A stretch of DNA of 64,000 nucleotides, from contig NZ_KB849533.1 of NCBI RefSeq assembly GCF_000368565.1, forward strand, positions 18,483 to 82,482. Reading direction: 5' to 3'. Shown here one piece after another: positions 62,049-64,000 of this stretch. The stretch comes from Acinetobacter gerneri DSM 14967 = CIP 107464 = MTCC 9824. GTDB lineage: Bacteria; Pseudomonadota; Gammaproteobacteria; Pseudomonadales; Moraxellaceae. How positions within the stretch are numbered: position 1 is the first letter of the stretch; each line of letters starts with the position of its first letter. The notes below the pieces were generated by a model, which was not told the origin of the DNA, did not search any database, and worked only from the letters and a program-made list of their open reading frames with translations. The translations under genes and the position numbers were made by a program.

Positions 62049-63695
62049 ATGGTCAGTGCTTACGACGAGTTACCTCGCACCCCTGCAAATTTTGTTGCAT
62101 TATCACCTTTACGTTATTTGGAACGTGCTGCATATATTTATCCAAATCAAGCAGCGATGGTTCACGGGGCGAGAACAATTACTTGGCGTGAAAAATATCT
62201 GCGTTGCCGCCAGTTTGCGCATCAGTTGCAAAATTTGGGCATTCAGAAAAATGATACTGTTTCAGTTTTACTTCCAAACATTCCAGCTATGATCGAAGCA
62301 CATTTTGCTGTGCCTATGGCTGGGGCTGTTCTAAATACTCTAAATACCCGTTTAGATGCCAAAACTATTGCATTTATGCTCGAACATGCGGAAACCAAAG
62401 TGCTTTTGGTTGACCCAGAGTTTGCAGCGCTTGCTCAAGAAGCAATTGCATTGGTTTCACAAGAAATTTATGTGATCGACGTTGCTGATGCTGAGTATGA
62501 GGAAAATGATACAACTCCACGCATCGGACAAGTCGAATATGAAGACTGGCTCAAAGGTGGCGATGCAAATTTTGAATGGCATTTACCAAGTGATGAATGG
62601 GATGCGATTAGTCTAAATTATACATCTGGAACAACGGGCAATCCGAAAGGTGTGGTTTATCATCATCGTGGTGCTTATATCAATGCAGCAAGTAATATCA
62701 TTGCTGGAGGCATGACACCACGTTGTACTTATCTTTGGACCTTACCGCTTTTCCATTGTAATGGTTGGTGTTTTGCTTGGACGATTGCAGCCAATGGCGG
62801 AACCAATATCTGTCTACGTAAAGTTGATCCAATCTTGGTCTACAAACTGATCGACCAATATAAAGTCGATTATTTCTGTGGTGCGCCAATTGTATTGTCA
62901 ATGCTGATCAATACACCTAAAGACCAGCAAATCAAATTTGATCATCGTGTTGAGGTTATGGTTGCTGGCGCTGCACCTCCTGCAGCGATTATTGAAGGCA
63001 TGCATCATATCGGCATCCAAGTCAATCATGTCTATGGTTTGACTGAAACCTATGGTCCATCAGGCATGTGTGCAGCTCAAGCAGGCTGGAGCGATTTGTC
63101 TATTCAAGAACAAGCACAGTTACATTCTCGTCAAGGTGTACCGTATCCTTTGCAAGACAGCATGCGTGTTCTTGATCCAGATACCATGCAACCTGTGCCA
63201 AATGATGGGCAAACCATGGGCGAAATTATGTTCCGTGGCAACATTGTCATGAAAGGTTATTTGAAAAATGCTCAAGCCACTGAAGAAGCGTTTAAAGGTG
63301 GTTGGTTCCATACTGGTGACTTAGCCGTTTGCCAACCTGATGGCTATGCAAAAATCATGGATCGTTCAAAAGATATTATTATCTCTGGTGGTGAAAATAT
63401 CTCATCTTTAGAAGTTGAAGAAATTCTCTATACTCATCCATCTATCATGACCGCCGCTGTGGTCGCAAAGCCAGATCCACGTTGGCAAGAAGTGCCTTGT
63501 GCATTTATTGAATTAAAACAAGGGGCAACGACAACGCCTGAAGAAGTTATCGAATTTTGTAAACAGCATTTAGCGCGTTATAAAGTGCCGAAAGATGTGG
63601 TTATTGCAGAGATTCCAAAAACATCGACTGGAAAATTGCAGAAATTTGTACTTCGTGAATGGGCAAAAGAACGCTCTATCGGTGAGTTTGGTTAA
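62049..63695 (+). CDS. Acyl-CoA synthetase (medium/long-chain AMP-binding type)
   Basis: 548-residue ANL-superfamily ligase. The P-loop-like LNYTSGTTGNPKGVVYHHRG (A3), GLTETYGP (A5), WFHTGDLA (A7), DRSKDIIISGGENISSLEVEE (A8) and the C-terminal catalytic Lys in PKTSTGKLQKF (A10) are intact. Sequence and length resemble AlkK-type medium-chain fatty-acid CoA ligases more than acetyl-CoA synthetase. Family role: ATP-dependent activation of a carboxylate to acyl-CoA. It lies 160 bp after the AraC gene in the same direction, next to an amidase operon that would release a fatty acid. A hairpin lies at 63709 after the stop. Confidence 0.88.
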   Translation: MVSAYDELPRTPANFVALSPLRYLERAAYIYPNQAAMVHGARTITWREKYLRCRQFAHQLQNLGIQKNDTVSVLLPNIPAMIEAHFAVPMAGAVLNTLNTRLDAKTIAFMLEHAETKVLLVDPEFAALAQEAIALVSQEIYVIDVADAEYEENDTTPRIGQVEYEDWLKGGDANFEWHLPSDEWDAISLNYTSGTTGNPKGVVYHHRGAYINAASNIIAGGMTPRCTYLWTLPLFHCNGWCFAWTIAANGGTNICLRKVDPILVYKLIDQYKVDYFCGAPIVLSMLINTPKDQQIKFDHRVEVMVAGAAPPAAIIEGMHHIGIQVNHVYGLTETYGPSGMCAAQAGWSDLSIQEQAQLHSRQGVPYPLQDSMRVLDPDTMQPVPNDGQTMGEIMFRGNIVMKGYLKNAQATEEAFKGGWFHTGDLAVCQPDGYAKIMDRSKDIIISGGENISSLEVEEILYTHPSIMTAAVVAKPDPRWQEVPCAFIELKQGATTTPEEVIEFCKQHLARYKVPKDVVIAEIPKTSTGKLQKFVLREWAKERSIGEFG

Positions 63696-63708
63696 TTCTT
63701 TTTGCTAT

Positions 63709-63741
63709 GGAAATGCAATTCAGTTTTTTAATTGCATTTCC
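63709..63741 (+). terminator. Hairpin after the acyl-CoA synthetase gene
   Basis: A 12-bp perfect stem (arms 63709-63720 and 63730-63741) with a T-rich loop but no U-tract after it. Possible weak terminator. Confidence 0.5.
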
Positions 63742-63854
63742 TAAGCTATTAGACTTCTTTCATAAATTAAAAAATGATCAGTTATTTAGGTAAAAAGTAT
63801 CATACGCTCACATTTGCCGTGAGTAATTTAATTTACTTTGCGTAGATAATCTTT

Positions 63855-63904
63855 CTTACTTTGTTTTCGGACAAAGTAAGCAAAACCATTTGTCGAACAA
63901 ATGG
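63855..63904. repeat. Tandem perfect hairpins near the right edge
   Basis: Hairpin 1: CTTACTTTGT (63855-63864) with ACAAAGTAAG (63871-63880), a 10-bp stem. Hairpin 2: CCATTTGT (63886-63893) with ACAAATGG (63897-63904), an 8-bp stem. A GC-richer block follows to about 63950. It resembles a REP-type dispersed intergenic repeat. No other copy in the window. Confidence 0.6.
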
Positions 63905-64000
63905 GCATACATCCCTGTAGCCCTTGTCCGACGGACGGCATCCTGCCTTAATTGCAAATTTTATTATGTTTTGAAGCAAAATGATTAGGGTATAAATTTG

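Noticed and set aside
1..64000. tRNA, rRNA, CRISPR arrays, prophage or integron modules
   Set aside because: Looked for on both strands; no cloverleaf with CCA-type end, no regularly spaced short repeats, and no integrase, transposase or phage structural gene was found.

Overview
The window is about 39-40% GC by eye and looks like a chromosomal segment of Acinetobacter. The OmpA-type porin has the Acinetobacter OmpA/Omp38 signal peptide and barrel. The layout (isolated gspE, tight thrS-infC, DUF432 beside an MscS channel, DKNYY and DUF2339 proteins) and the AT-rich intergenic DNA fit that genus. No species call is made. No rRNA, tRNA, CRISPR array, phage module or intact transposase was found.

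Layout. 1-1.1 kb: N-terminal part of a giant Bap-like adhesin with 81-residue tandem Ig-like repeats, running off the left edge. 1.9-11.1 kb: gspE (type II secretion ATPase), a DUF432 + MscS-type channel pair, a large DUF2339 membrane protein and polA. 11.2-18.1 kb: rraB-like, rluA, a VOC protein bracketed by two ~225-bp direct repeats, a small envelope pair, DUF4126, a 47-residue zinc-ribbon protein missed by length cut-offs, and a lipoprotein. 18.2-29.5 kb: acnD-like aconitase, the Fe/S protein YgfZ, a PQQ-type sugar dehydrogenase beta-propeller, a small tyrosine phosphatase translationally coupled to a basic protein, TPM and DKNYY envelope proteins, a DsbC-like isomerase and a Sel1-repeat protein. 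29.6-35.6 kb: AEC transporter, old-yellow-enzyme oxidoreductase, and an OprB porin + YncD/PqqU-type TonB receptor operon that suggests PQQ and sugar acquisition. 36.4-41.8 kb: mutM-ppiC, two paralogous lipoproteins flanking a gamma-glutamylcyclotransferase-like gene, mscL and typA. 42-48 kb: NCS2 permease, rsmC, lysP, a 264-bp MITE-like element with perfect 18-bp inverted ends and TA target duplication, and rtcB preceded by a promoter, a nine-residue ORF and an intrinsic terminator (an apparent attenuator or small RNA). 48.2-51 kb: three OmpA-domain genes in tandem. 51.3-56.3 kb: a pseudopilin, a thiolase, a PhnB-like protein, and thrS-infC with an AUU-started infC and a possible tRNA-Thr-mimicking hairpin before thrS.

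56.5-63.7 kb is the most unusual locus: a tightly packed three-gene operon (cytosolic-looking neutral-ceramidase-family amidase, ALO-type flavin oxidase, fold-III PLP enzyme), a divergent AraC regulator and an adjacent acyl-CoA synthetase. The gene set could describe an N-acyl amino-alcohol or sphingolipid-like catabolic system: amide hydrolysis, activation of the released fatty acid, and oxidation and PLP chemistry on the amine part. That is inference from families and layout; no substrate can be read from the sequence.
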